Shown here one piece after another: positions 46,501 to 61,500 of a DNA stretch of 64,000 bases. The DNA comes from Mesocentrotus franciscanus (Eukaryota; Echinodermata; Echinoidea; Camarodonta; Strongylocentrotidae): positions 27,244,877-27,308,876 of the forward strand of contig CP137672.1 of NCBI GenBank assembly GCA_037976565.1, written 5' to 3'. Both the position numbers and the translations under genes were made by a program. The notes under the pieces were generated by a model that worked only from the letters and a program-made list of their open reading frames with translations, made no database searches and was not told the origin of the DNA. Numbering within the stretch: position 1 is the first letter of the stretch; each line of letters starts with the position of its first letter.

Positions 46501-49500
46501 AAACAAGCTTTGTTCTTTAAAACGATCATTTTCATTTCCCATTGTCATGAATGAACATCATTATTATACCACCATAGTACAGGTATTTACAAAAACTAGG
46601 ATGTACTTACGTCAGAAGACGTCATCTTCATCTTATCATTTTCATCATCGCCATCATTGCCATCATCGCCTTTGTTGTGATCATCACAACTTTATCATAT
46701 TACGTAATCATCGTTACTGTGAATATTTCCACAAGTACACATCGTCTCCATTACTACATGTATGCAAATGATTTCAGTAGAGATGAATTCTATCCAATTT
46801 TTTCCCCTTTTTTTTTCTTCAGGACACCAGACAGTAGCTTCACTGTCAGTGATGTCAAACAATATGTTGGTGAGTTTATGAGGATAGAGAATGTGGTATA
46901 ATGTGTATCTCCCCCATCTAAAATGTATCACTTTTTTATATCGTTTTCTTGAATATGATATATTTGATGTATTAAATTTGTTTCAATGTATTGTTTCAAA
47001 TCATGTATAGCATCTTACAATATGTCTATGTTTCATTCATTTTCTGCATGAAGCTCTTATTGGCAAGGTCTTAAAAAAGCCCTTAATTTTTTACAAGTAA
47101 TACACTTTCCAAACACCGGTTTATTTTCCTTTAACAAGAGCAGTATTACAGCATTCCTATTCAAAAGTGGACACCATGTCAAGTGATGTGTAAACCATAA
47201 TTTTATTAGGCATGTTTAATATTATTCTTTAGTTAAAAAATATGATTTGGAAAGTGTTTTCAAGGAAACAAACCTAGAAGGTTATGTCTGATTGAGAAGT
47301 GAAACAAAACTCTAAAACTCTAACCTTCAATACATTGATGTCTTTCAGGGAGTCGTCGAGTCGTGGACGTAATGGATGTGAATACACAGAAAGGCATTGA
47401 GATGTCCATGGCTCAGTTTGCCAGGTATTACGAAAGCCCAGATCGTAAGGAGCTCTACAACGTGATTAGTCTGGAGTTCAGTCATACACGATTAGCGGAT
47501 CTTGTCCAGCAACCTAAAGTGGTAAGTGTCTGTTTTTCCCATTAATTGCTTTTCTTGTTGTTAGCATTCCCTTTAAGATACCCATGAAATTCCAAAGATC
47601 AAACCCAGACCCAACACTATACCCAACCCTCACCCTAAACCAAACCTTAATCTTATTGCAACCCATACCCTTATCGTACATCTTTGGTAAAATACAGCCT
47701 GGAGCAATTGTTGGATCAACATTTGAATGCTTGTCTAACAAAACACTGCCTGCATTTAATAGAAAATAGAAAATATTATTTGTTATTGTTTGTTATTTTT
47801 GTCAATGATGATTACCATGATGATTACCATGATGATTATGTTTGCACTTTGATCATTGTAAAATCATGGCAGTTCAGATTTGTCACAACGATGTTTTTTT
47901 TTTCTTTCTTTTTTTATCAATAACCATTTATCTATCTTTCGTGTCTATTCTACTAGCAAGCTTATAGCGATTGTTATGAAGCTATTGGAGAACTAGGTAG
48001 ATTACTTGTACAGATCAGTTTTCAGAGTGTGGTACACATGACATAGCAGAATTTCTTGCCTCCTGTCAGGTACCTACAGGTTGTATGTACTAAACCTGGT
48101 CAGAGACTGGCAAATGCCGGTTAATTTGATATCTTTCCAAAGGGCGTGAATCAACCACATTTGCATATCCAGCCATCAGTCGTACCATTTTGATAAATTA
48201 AGTCTTTTTTCCCCCCTCTCTAATGAAAGATTTGAATCAGCTTCTCATAAATGAAATACTTTGTATATTTCAGGTTCGTCAGATTGACTGGGTGAACAAT
48301 GTTTGGCCTCGTCACCTAATAGATACCCAGAGGGACAGCACCAACGTCCTGGCAGAGATGAAATATCCCAAGGTCCAGAAGTAAGCTATATTATTTTGTG
48401 TTGAAGTTTAAAGTTTAGTTTATTTAATTCTCATGAAATATACATCTACAAAGATTTTGTTATAAAGGTTGTTATGTATGGTTCTTTAATGGCTAATGTC
48501 GCAATATGATTATTCTTTGTGGAAAAATATAATCATTGGGCCTACATAGGACTGGAGAGCAATCTAGCTTCAAAAAACACCCTAAAAGGGTTCTAGTACT
48601 CTCAGAAAGAGTTTTGAATAGAATTATATTTCAAAACTCTTCATTTATATTTCTGTAGAAAATTTAAGAACTCAAGTGAACAAAGAGATGCATAGTTTCA
48701 TCATTTATAACCAACAGACTGTAGCATTATCCTTTATTTCTGTTGATTTTCTTTAATAAATTTTGTTTATTTGGAAAACACTGATTAAGTCAAACCTGTC
48801 TATAGCGACTGCCCAAGGTAAACACAAAAAGTGGTCTTTGTAGACAGGTTCCTTTAGTACATGTTTCGATGAGAAACCATCTTCAAGGGAAACAAAAAAT
48901 GTGGTCTTTGTAGACAGGTGGTCACTAAAGCAGGTTTGACTGCATTATACTACTCTGAATACTTGCTATAAGACAGTATGATAGGTAGTGGGTTGAGAGA
49001 GTCTGCATTATCTCTTCATTTTTCTTTCAAGAAATTGTCAAATCTCAGTCTCCATCTCATCTCAATTCATATGATTTAATCTCATTTGAATATTTATTTA
49101 CAGATATTGTCTGATGAGTGTGAAAGGGTGCTATACAGATTTCCATGTTGACTTTGGAGGTACGTCCGTCTGGTATCACATCCTCCGAGGATCAAAGGTA
49201 AGTTGGTTATTTATCGTTTATCAGTGTTGAACAATTTTGACAGACTGATGAATTTGGGCAGTGTCTTTTATAAAACACTGTAGGAGCCATTAATAATATT
49301 TTATATGAACACAAGGAAATTTAATTTTTATCTACAAATTGTACTCTTCATGTGATACATATCTAACTTTTATATCCTGTCTTTGACAAATGGTTTATGA
49401 CTTTCTTTCTGTCTTTCCTTTTTATATGTTTGTCTGTCTTTCTCTCCTTATCTTCCTTCCCCTCTCTTCTTTTCCCTTCCTATACCCTTCTGTCGCCCTC

Positions 49501-49534
49501 CTTTCCCTCTGACCCCCCTGTCTCTGTCGGTCAT

Positions 49535-49575
<41 letters not shown>

Positions 49576-52500
49576 CTGTCCATCTCCCTCTCCTTTTCTC
49601 CCCCTCTCTTTCTCTCTTTCTCTCTTTCTCTCTATCCCTCTCTATCTACCACCAGGTGTTTTGGTTGATCCCACCAACCGAGGAGAACCTGGATACGTAC
49701 GAGACCTGGGTGCTGTCAGGGAAACAAGGTGATATCTTCCTAGGAGACCGGGTGATGGAGTGTGGCAGGATCCGGCTGGAGGCTGGAGATACCTTCATGA
49801 TCCCAACAGGTATTGGCTCCTTCCATTATCTGATGTAAAATTGTAATATGTTCAGACGATGAATTGAAAAATTGAACCTTGAAATCATTAGGCTAATTAT
49901 TAAAAGTAATTGCCTTTAAATAGTCTTTTTTTACCAGATGAGATTTGTCTAGAGAGGGTCTTTCCTATGTGAGCCACCTTGTATTTAAGGCCTAACATAA
50001 ATCATCAATCTTTAACTGTAGTTATTAATCGAAATATGAAAGTGCCTTTTAAAATCAAGTGAAATAAAAGCATTAATATCTTAATTTATTTACAATAGAC
50101 TGGATCCATGCCTTGTGTACACTTGAAGATCCAGTGTTAATATTTTAATTTGTTTATAATTGGCTGGATCCATACGGTGTATACACCCGAAGTTTCAGTG
50201 TTAATATCTTGATTTATTTTTAATTGGCTGGATCCGTGTGGTGTGTACACCCTAAGTTTCAGTGTTAATATCTTGATTTGTTTGTGAAAGGTTGGATCCA
50301 TGCGGTGTATACACCTGAAGATACGCTGGTGTTTGGTGGTAACATCCTTCACACATTCAATGTCCGAAAGCAGCTCGGAGTATGGCAGCTTGAAGACAGA
50401 ACAAGGGTCAGTTAAGATATTTTGAGTAATGTAAAAACATAAACTTTTGAGACATGATACTTCATGTGTTGTACACATTGGTCATTTTTTAAACAAGAAA
50501 ATGTTGCAAATGCCTCAAAGGTCAGTGTTAATAATAATATATATGATTTGTAAGGCGTCAAATCCACTTGAAATTAAATGTACAAGGCGCAATATTGAAA
50601 AAGATGATATTACATAAAAGCATCTGCATTATTCACAAAAGAAGAACTGGAGTATTAAAGTGATGGAACATAAAAAAATGAAAGAGAACAAGTAATTGTA
50701 TGCCATATCAAACACATACGTTTTAGCAAATTTTTTTGCAAATTTCTTGAGGAAGAGCAATTTACAGTGAAGTCCCTGCATGTTGTGATTCATTTAATTT
50801 GTATCATGAATCTTTTGAAAGTATTGACCATGAGCAATTTTAATAAATGTTTCTGGTTTATTTGAATTTTTACAGGGAGGGGGGGGCAATGTAATGTTTT
50901 TTAAATTTTGATATGGGCATTTAGCTATTGCAGGGGTGCCTGGTAAGGTAAAACATTTTGGTGAGAGTATAATTTATAAATTCTTTCCATTCCTTCCATT
51001 CTTGTCTTGTGTACTGAGTAGTTTTAAAAGTCAGTGAATATGCCACACACCCATAGTTTTCTTTTATTAAAGAGATGAGATATGATATTACGCTTTGTAT
51101 TATTGATAAGATGGTTTATGGCTAAGACTTTGTGATTTTAATTTCTACCTTTTCATCACACTATTGAAGATGAGGCAACGTGATTTCACTCCTTCTGTCC
51201 TTTACTTGCTATCAGGTGCCCAACAAATTCCGCTACCCTTTCTACTTTGAGATCCACTGGTTCGCCCTCGCGAGGTACGAAGTCCTCCTTGGTCGCCAGC
51301 ATGTCAAAAACACTGGTAACTCCCAGTCAGACAAGATGGAAATAGAACATGCAAACAATGGACATAGCCTCAAGCAAGAGAATGGAATCAATCAGGAGGT
51401 GAAAGAGGAGGAGGATGATGTTGAGAATAGCCATCACCATAGAAACGTGAAGGTGGAAGACGAGGATGAGATGTCGGATGCGATCCTGAAATCGCTGGCA
51501 ATGGGACAGAGGATGGACATGGATACGTCAGATGACAAGGATCTTTCGTTCGGAGAGTCCAAAGAGAAGTTTGAGAAGAAACCAGAGCCAGCCGGAGGAG
51601 GAGGAGACTTTGCGTCAACGTCATCGATGGGTGGAGTTAAGAATCCCATCCACCTGTCATGGGCTGAGATGGAAGGTCTGATCAACCTTGTGGAGTTCTT
51701 GGAGAGTCTGCCGAGGAGTAAACGCAGTGTGCCTGAACTCATTGAAAATCCTGATAAACTCTTAGAAGATGCAAGGGTGAGCTGTAGTGCATTTTGCCAT
51801 ATGACAGTCTACCTTTATTCATTCTTGATGAAATAAATTCCTATTTTATTTTTTTCTTTAAATTGTTCAGGACATAATACCATAGTTTGTTGCTGAGCTC
51901 ATAATCTACTTTTGACTGATAAGCCTGAAGCATCATGAAACAACTAGATGTGTATTAGCAGAAAGAGTGAAAGATTTTGTTATTTGAGGCTAGGAACCAT
52001 TAAAGGCAAATTAGAAATCCTCAAATTGGCAGCATATTGCAAAATAAAGAAATCGTTGTTTTTCAAATAACTTTTTGACAATTTCTCTCCATGTATCTAC
52101 TTTCAGATATTTTGAATTACAAAACACAGTAAAGAAAGGGGAACAAATATGAAAAGGTGATCACTTAGCCCCTATGTAGCCCTGTCCTAAATGTAACTCA
52201 AATGTGATTTTGTTTGATTGTTTAGGAGATGCTAGAGCTGCATCAAGAAGATGACCCAGCCGTAGGAGTAACAGGAGTCCCAATCGTTAAATGGCCAGAT
52301 CCTCCTCCTAAGGTATAGTATAGAAGAAAAAAAGCATGTCACAAAGAGCATTTGGACAAGTCCAAGCTATTTTGCCCCATAAGTTTACTGACCACATATA
52401 AGATTTCATTATTTATGATGACTACCGGTATATCAGGCTGATAGTCCTCATGGGGCTTGAATCAGACAAGACATGAAATAAAATGATATTTTTTTATGTC

Positions 52501-55500
52501 AATTTATCTTCACAATTCAATAATTCAATTCGATAATATTTGGTTTCATATTAGACACATCTTGGACTTACCCAAGTGGGAATATAACACTATATATAGT
52601 CGATGCCTTGCCAAAGTATAGCTTTTTAAAAAAAGAAGGAAAAAAAAAAATTGTGCCCACCCATGTTGAACTCACTCCAATTCCCAAATGATCTGTTGTA
52701 TATACTTTAATGAGAAATAATATCTATTCTAGGGAAATACATGTTAAAATGTGGTCTTCAGTGACAGATGGTATTTAAACAAACCGTCTGGAAGCAATTG
52801 GAGAAGGTTGAGTATGTAGCACATAAGAATGTGTGGGGTTTGGGAATCATCAAAATGAAACGAAATTGACTCATTCTTGGTGGAAGCCTTGTGCACTGCA
52901 CATTGAACTGGTTTATGGGACTACACATACATATTGCAGGGAAGTTTGGTCTAAACTTTTCAGCTGTTTCTCATTATGAAGCGAAAATGAAGGCATTTGA
53001 AGAGCAATCCTTTTCAGGGGACTTTTCTTCTATGATAATCTCCCAAACTGACATATATACATGTAGCACGGGATGGGTCACAAATTATTTTTCACTTTTA
53101 CCAAAACTCAACCTTTTCTTTAAATTGCCCATTGTACTGTTTGTCGAGAAGGGTGTGCTACGGGGCTGAAAGTGATCTACTATTAATCTGATACATTCTT
53201 CTTCTTTCATCTAGGCTCCTGTCATACTCAGGCCAGCTCAATCCAAAAGACGGGTGAAGAAGAAAAAGAAGAACAAGGCTCTGACGATGAATCGCAAGCG
53301 ACGTACACGCTGCAAGCAGTGTGCCAACTGCACCAGGGCAGACTGCGGAGAGTGTAACTTCTGCATCGACATGAAGAAATATGGAGGCCCGGGGAGAATG
53401 AAACAGTCATGTATCATGAGACAATGCTTAACAGTAAGTATATCATTTCTTTCACGGGGCAATCTCGTTTTCTCGAGCTTCATTATTCTGAAAGTCCTTA
53501 ATTCCAAATAAGTAATTTTAGTATACCAGGGCGATCACTACTACAAAAATAGGATAAGATTTGTTTAAAATCCTATCATTTGTTGTCAGACCAGAAAGTT
53601 CAGTGTTCCAATATTTTCTACTCTCGTCTTTCTGCCTCTTTTTTCGTATTCTTCTTCTTCTTGTGTTTCTTATTATTCTCAAATTTGCTTCCTCTTCTCA
53701 TCATCTGCTTTCCTCTACTTATCATGCTAGTATGTCCCTTTGCTCCTTTGCTTTCTCTTTCTCCTTACTTTTGTTTTGACTTTATGTCTGTAATCTAAAC
53801 TAATGTTTATATTTCGGTGGATGGATTTTCTTAATGTTATTCATATTGTACCTGTACTGTATCAGTAGGGGATATTTTAATTTTTTTTTAAAGATGGACA
53901 TTAAAATATATCGTAATCAGACCCTTAATGTTTCTGTTGGTTTTACCCATAGCTAGTTGATTGGTCATTCATTTCATGGAACTTAAAATATTAACCTCCC
54001 TGATTTAACCCATGGCCACGGTCACAGATATGTGTACATGTATATGTTATGGTTTTTGCTAATTCCCTTTTTTCAGATGCTACATGAATTTATCATGTTT
54101 GTCAAATTTTGCCATGAATGTCCCCCTTTCTCTTACCCTGAATGTTACCCGTTCTCACAATTAGCCCATCCTACCAGGCAAGTCAAGCTGCTCAGTGTGC
54201 AACAAAGAGGACTGCGACGCAGAAGGGAACACCACTCTCTTTGAGTGTCATGTCTGCCATGACATCACCCATCCTGCATGTCTCAAGGAGCAGGGCTTCC
54301 AAGCTGAAGGGATCATGAATGAGGATCTGACGAACAGCTGGGAGTGCCCTAAGTGCGTCGAGGTGGAGGATGAGGACGATGAGGAGGAAGATGAAGAAGA
54401 TGATGATGGCGATGAGGTAGGGTATACTAGTAACCTACACAATGACAAAATCTGCTAATGCTTGAAGTGTTATCATATTCTGAGGTCAGGTTAGGGGTGG
54501 TACTTTATTCTCATAGTTTCCTTTGTTGTATTTTATTAAGAATGCAAGGAAGGTAGCCAACATGTAAGTATTGTTTAAGGGAGATTATTTATTTAAACGT
54601 TTTGAAAATCATCAAGATGAGATGTGAAACAAGATTATATGGGTAGTGATGACTCCATTGAATTTCTTAGGATTGTTTCCATTGTTTCCATTGGTAATGA
54701 AGACATCTATGACTTAAGGGTTAGTCGTACTGCACTATGAATAGAATTCTTGATATTCTGATTGAAAATGAACATTCATATTTCCATTACAAAACATTCA
54801 ATCATTTCTCTTCAAACCTTTCATTTTTTTCTTCTTCTTTTTCTTCATCGTGAAGATGATGGGTACGTCAAGATAGAGCATGAGTGGGCCCTTTTGAGGG
54901 CCAACTTATTCTGTCGAAAAGAATACATGGTGTTCCCGCATACCTCCCGCATACCTACCGGTAGCTCAATTCTTTTTTGAATTAATTTATTACAAAACCA
55001 CAAGTGATAAAATGTTAAAATGTTACATAGTCCCACATACAAATTTTCTTATATGTGTGTTTATCTTTTTTTAGTCTGATAGTAGTTCAGAGAAAGCAGT
55101 ATCTACAAGAGGCAGAAAGAGGAAAGCTGTAAGTATTATTGAAAACAGGAAGTAATATTATCAGCCATCCGCAAAAATGTTTTACTCTTTATATTCCCTT
55201 TACCTAGCTTCTTTAAAGATATATACGTATTTCAAGATTTTTGCACCTTGAAATAAAGGCAGAAATGACTTGTGATTGGAGTAGTTAATGTACTTGCATA
55301 ACAATTCAGCACACTAAGAACTTTACTGGGAGACCATGTGGGCCTTATTACAATTTTTCCTTTTGCTCTTTAATTGTTAACCAAATACCTTTCTCACATG
55401 GTTGTTTTTTTTTTTGGGGGGGGAAGGAGTATTTTTATGAACAATATTTAAGCGAATAAGTATATTTTTGGTAATTGGTTCGTTTTAGAGAATGATTTTG

Positions 55501-58500
55501 ATGCCAAATAGTATGTATATTTTTGTGCATGGCCGGTAAATTATGAAATGAATTGAAACAAATAGGAATAGGATTTGGAATTGGAAATGGGATATCAAAT
55601 TTGGATTGGATTTGGAATTAGAATTGGAACTGAAAGTGAAATGGGAATTAGAATTGGTAATGGTATTGGAATTGGTTTTTGAGTTGGAAGTAGAATTGGA
55701 ATTGGGATTGACATGGGAATTGGGGTTGGAATTTGACTGTAGTATTGGAAGTGGAATTGAAATTGGGATTGAAATGGGAATTGGGATTGGAATTGGAATG
55801 TAGTTGTGGAATTGGAATTGGAATTGGAATTGGAAGTGTAATTGGATTAAATAGAATTTTGAATTTCAACATGATTTTTCTTGTGTGTCTATTTGTCTAC
55901 AGGAAAGTGATGTCAGGACGCATGAGGCTGGCACGGTCGGAAAGAAAACAAGCCATGCAGGAAAGGTACTTGATAGGCAGTATCTGAGATAAGACTTTAA
56001 AAGAATTAATGTTTGTGTGTGTGTGTGACTTTGTGTAATATTTTGTATGCTGATGAACTGCATGAAAAGCATAATCCTGTACTCACTTTCTTTTTTTGTG
56101 GGAAGAAATGTCACAGGAGAGACCACACAAAAAAAAAAATGAATATTAATGTTTTTGAAATCACATAGATTTTGATGCGGATGAAATTCTGTTCCACTAG
56201 AAACTTATAAATGCATGCATCACTTCTTCTAATGTCATGTGTGGTCCAAATGCCCAGAAGTTTTATGCTCTGCAAAGTAAATAAGCACAACATTGAATTT
56301 GTGAAATGTCTTGCTGCAAAATGGCCACTTTTCACAATGAGCAAAAGAACCGAACCATGTTGCAAAACTTTCTGGTTGAAATTGATACACCATTTCATCT
56401 TAATATTCTTTTCTGCCGAGAATCTACTCTACCAAACTTGAATTTCACCATTTGCTCTGCTCCTTCCATGGTCTTTTGACGACCAGATATATCTGTACAA
56501 AAAAAATAAAATAAAAATAGGAACAGATAGTGGATTCCTAATCCAAGTTCTGAAATGTCACGTTTATAATACCATGCTTTCATTGGACATTAGATGTATG
56601 TGACTTGATGGCTCAAAACTACCAATAAGATGCTAATCAGGCAATGGAACAAATGGGACAGTGATTTCTGTGAGAAGTTTTATTGCTTACTCTTTGTTAT
56701 GGATTCTACACGAGTAATTTCATGGAATGCTTAGGATCTACGGTATAAGAAATGATGCTACTTTCATAAATAAATTTGGCTTACAAGTTGAACTACAAAT
56801 ATTTTGCACAATCAAAGTTTGTGAATACACTCCTGTGGGCTTAGTGCATACGGAGAACAGAAAAGCGTTTTCATCAATTTAATGGAAGCCCAGATAAATT
56901 GTAAATAGAAATTATTTTCATCTTGAGGTATCAAAGGCCAGTGTTTGGCCTAGAAACCACCCTGTCCTAGAAACCACCCTGTCCTAATGCACCTACATGT
57001 ACAGATGTACATGCTGCTTGCAGAAGCAGGCAACTTTGTTTACTTAATATGTAAGAAGTTCTGTTTTCAATGCAGTATTCAGATTTCAGCATCTTTCTTC
57101 CATTGTTTGTCATCATTCGGTATATTGTACAAAGCTACTATCAGATATATATAAAATGCACATGATAAGATGGGTGTTGTTTATATTATGAAGCATTTGT
57201 TTTGAGACAAGAGTATTGTTTCCCTTTCAGATACAGCAATCTTCTGGTACTTACAGTATTTAATGATTTGCTGTGATTATAAAGGGCAAAGGATATGAGT
57301 CAACCAAAATGGGCATGGTCTTGCTAAATGTACAGTCCTAATCCATAAGTGATTTAAAAAGCCAGTTGGTAAAATTTCTTTCATGTCTTGAATAGATTTA
57401 TCACAGTTTTGATCAAAAGAGGCATTTAAATAAGTGAGAGATGACAATATTTATTTATTTTCATTTTATGAAAAGGCAAGACAGAAATTGTTTCTTGTAG
57501 TACCCAATGAAGATTCATGTAAAATGATATTGGGTACAAAACTATTTATTTGTTGGAGCTCAAGGGACCTAGGTGGACCGTTTATTTTGTTGAATAATTT
57601 GGTAGAAATGGTGGTTTTCTACTTCAGAATGTTTTTCTAATATTCTTGCTGATATGGTATGAATCTAGCAGCATTAAATAGCATCCAATTTGTTTTTCTG
57701 CTTGAATATGAGCAGAACATATCGCAATGTCGCCCTCAATACCAGTTGATATTACATCTATGCCAAGACATGCTATTTCTTATTTTGACTGAAGGTAAAT
57801 TTATTCTCCAGCCGCTCTACAACCTGGCAGAGCAGCTGACCCTGTTGAATGCAAATGTCAGGTGTTGCCAGTGTTCCTCTTTCTATTTAATTAATGTTTA
57901 CAGAATAAGTGTTATCTGTCCAGCTTTAACTGCCAAACATACAATGTAAAAAATATATATATAATTGGTTTGAGTTGTTTTTCAACATGTAATAATGTTA
58001 AAGATAAATAATGATATATGGAATATGAGTGAAATTTACATGTAAATATAAGTGGGAGATTTAATTACCAAACATGGGTATCGGTATAGTTTTTACTTTA
58101 TATTGCTCAGGTTTACAAAGTTCAGAGGATATACTAAATAGCAGGCTGCATTCATTCTAATGCATGAATTGAGAACTTGTGTTATTTGCAAAATATAGTC
58201 ATGTTTTCTATTTGGTTTGATGACATTTTTAGTATCAAAAGATAAGAAAAATTATTCTTTTAATTTTTTGCTCAAAGAGTTTTTATGAGCATCTAAATGT
58301 GTTAAAACATTTTTTTTCCCAATCAATGTTCATTGCGTCTTAGAGACAAAATAACCTAAGGGCAGTGCTTCCTTTTTATATATGTTGCTTAATTTGACAG
58401 TCAGCAATTATAGTGGTCCATATTATAATTTGCTGCTTATATTTGTTCGTAAAAATGCTGAATGAAATTGATCATATGAATAATGTTATAATATATGATA

Positions 58501-61500
58501 GGCTTTAAGTTTGTCATTTGATTTGGATCCATACAGCTATTTATGAAAAGATTGTTAAAATATATCAAAGAGAGCATTTTCTTTTTCTTTTTTTTTTTTT
58601 ACTTATACAAAAATTACCAGGTATCTAAAAGATACATGATGAGACCATGCCATGCTGTCTTTTCCCCTTTTTTAATTTATAAATTGCATGTATCACACAA
58701 GGTGAGCATATTTTATAGATTTCTTGTTTTATTTTCTTTCCTGAGATATGTTCTGGGTTGTAACCCCAAATCTTGGAAAATATTGGCTTTGATGATCTGA
58801 ACCCATAATTTGAACCTTCATCAGTGTAGTATGTGCTTTTCATATCATTTAATAGGTCCAATGGGCGGGGTATATGATATAATTACTTGCACTTATTCCG
58901 TCTAGTATATGATATAAGTCTAAATCGTCATAGTTTAGACCATGATGTAAAGTAAACCTTTGTTAATTCAGACCTTTTGGTTTTATAGAGGAAGACATTT
59001 TGTTTGTAATGGAAACCCGCACCTAGATTTGAGCCACAAAATGATTCATTGACATTACTAAATCTTTGCAAGTTTCAACATTTTCTTGCTGCAAAAGTGA
59101 TCATTATCTTTAAATTTCCTAAAGTTTCATTTTGCAATATTTTTGAGTTTTATTCAATACTTGTGTCACAGAATCAGGAGGACACTTTTTTCTTCAATTT
59201 TTCACAATCACATTCCTCTGACTTGCAGTACTCAATTTTCACACCAATTTCAGGTCAAAGAGCACTTTTCCCTTTGACCTTAGAGATCCTTTTTACTGTG
59301 GATAGGTACTCACTCTATATGCTCACATGCAAAAATTATCAGATTCTTGTATCCCATGTAGTGTGATGCACATGATACATGAAATATAATCTCAGATTTG
59401 AGTGTAGTAGTGTACACTTTAATACATGTACATCCATGCTATTGTGTAACTTTTGCACATCACATTACACTACAAACTTTTCTTCTCAGCTGTATACTCT
59501 TCTTGCTGTTCTCCCTCTGTATTTTATTTATTTTTCATTTTCACTTTTGGCATAAAAGAGTTTTGGTTGAGGAATAATTATTGAGATTTGTTGATGAATT
59601 TGTGACAATGTTTTTCACTGTGAAAGGAAGATAATTACCGGTGTATTATGAAGATGTGTCACATTTTGAGTACAAATGCATTGTGTTGTAACTTAGGTAG
59701 ATCAGTGAACTGTGGCATGTTCAACCGCACCTTTTGAACATAGGAATTTGGAAAGTTAGGTTATGCACATAAGGTTCTATGCAAAGAGGTTTAATAAGGA
59801 AGCATTCTGCAAAAGAAGCACCAGTTCTGTGTTGCCAATTTGAAACACCTAAGTCTCTGATTCATTTAAATGAACAACATATTTGTGAAAAAAGCTCTAT
59901 AAATATTATATGTCAATGAATCAACTTTGTGATAAAAGTGTTTCTTGTATTATTGCATCTTATGCTCATGTTGACTGTGAAATGTTTTCCTTTCCTGACT
60001 TTTTGGAATTAAATTTTTCTGTACATTGCACCAAAATTGATTTGGCATGTGTATTTTTTTTGGGAGGAAATGTACTAATATTTGCTTCCTGTTAATCCAA
60101 AGATACCACTGTGAATGATATTGTCATACAAAAATTATATTTCTTGCTGAAAGCCAGAGAGATTTTTAACTCCTATTATTTAACAGCGGTCAGACTTTCA
60201 GCAAATTCTCAAAATTGCTCAGATTCATAAAAGTTTTGTGCTGCAAAAGCAATGAATCACAACTGACAAACACAAATTTTTCGCAATTTGGGAGAGTTTC
60301 TTCCAGTGAAATTCGCTCTCGGTTACAAATCACATTAGTTTCTTATTTTACAGTAAGGTGCTAAAGGGTTGACACTCTGCAAGATAGATAAATTTATTTA
60401 ACATGTAACAGAGAAACTTATTATCAAGCACTAAATATATTCATCAAATAGATTCATCTGTACTTATTAAATATTTATCTTGAAACAATCTGTGAGGGTA
60501 AGCTTGGTCATCTCCTGTAGTCAGCTAGCTGTCAGAAGTGTTTCTGCGATTTCTCATCGTAGTTGGGAACTTTTTGCAGAATATTCCTGCAAAAGACTAT
60601 TAGAGGAAAAACAGCATTTTCAGCAAGATAAGCTTTTCACCTAGAGTACTTAGAAGAGAACCAACAAAATGAAGAAGTTGAGAAAGACGGAACAAGAAGA
60701 GTGATCAGAGGAGACCTTGGTGGCTGTTATCATCAGAAACATTGAGGACTTTTGTCAATTTTTTAAAAATTAACTGGTGGTGGTGGTGGTAGAGAACTTC
60801 AACTGTAAACGAAGCAAAAGAAAGAAGATGTGTGTTGATGCTTTGTTTTGCCTGCTTGTGCTGTCAAGTAAAGTTAAATGTGCAAACTGTTGAACGAACT
60901 GACATTGGCCTTCCTGTGGTTCCATCTTCCTCAGGGACCTACCATGGCATCAACATCCACCTACCAAGGAACACTCCGGACACGACTGAGGCAACGGGGA
61001 GGCAACACCCAGCAGCTGGCCAAGCAGAAGGTACGTCAGGCTAAGTATCACATGCAGTCATCACTCAAAAAAGGGAAAGCAATGCTGAAAAGGCACCCTT
61101 GGCAGCAAAAGAAGAGACGCCCTGGAAGGCCACCAAAGCTTCAAGCCCAGGTCGAACCGAAGCCGACCATCATGGAGAAGATCCCGGCCTGTGCTGCTCC
61201 GAAGTTTGTTGTCCGACCCGCTCCTGCCAATCCACTGCCTGCATTTGTTCTGATGGCGGATGACACCAAGCATCCCATCCATCGAGATGACTGGATGATT
61301 ATCTTCCAGTTCCTTGACAAGTGTGCCCTCAACGAGTGTATGGCTGTCTGTAAGACATGGAACAGATGGTGCATCCATCCTTCACTCTGGAAACGTATCT
61401 GCCATATGTCTCCCATCTCCAAGTCGGCACTCTGTGGGATCGTTCGGCGTCAACCGCTTTTGCTCAACCTCTCTTGGACAAACATCAGCGCCAAGCAGCT

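Noticed and set aside
50101..50292. CRISPR-like array (regular 64-bp repeats)
   Set aside because: Units have no unique spacers, are diverged copies of an exon edge, and the genome is animal.
54178..54182. CAG or AAG acceptors at 54177/54182 for the KDM2 PHD exon
   Set aside because: The AG at 54163-54164 keeps phase and restores PILPGKSSC, which aligns with the family; the others break frame or shorten the linker.
55606..55872. Glu/Leu-rich and Pro/Asn-rich frames
   Set aside because: They are readings of the degenerate TTGGAA array.
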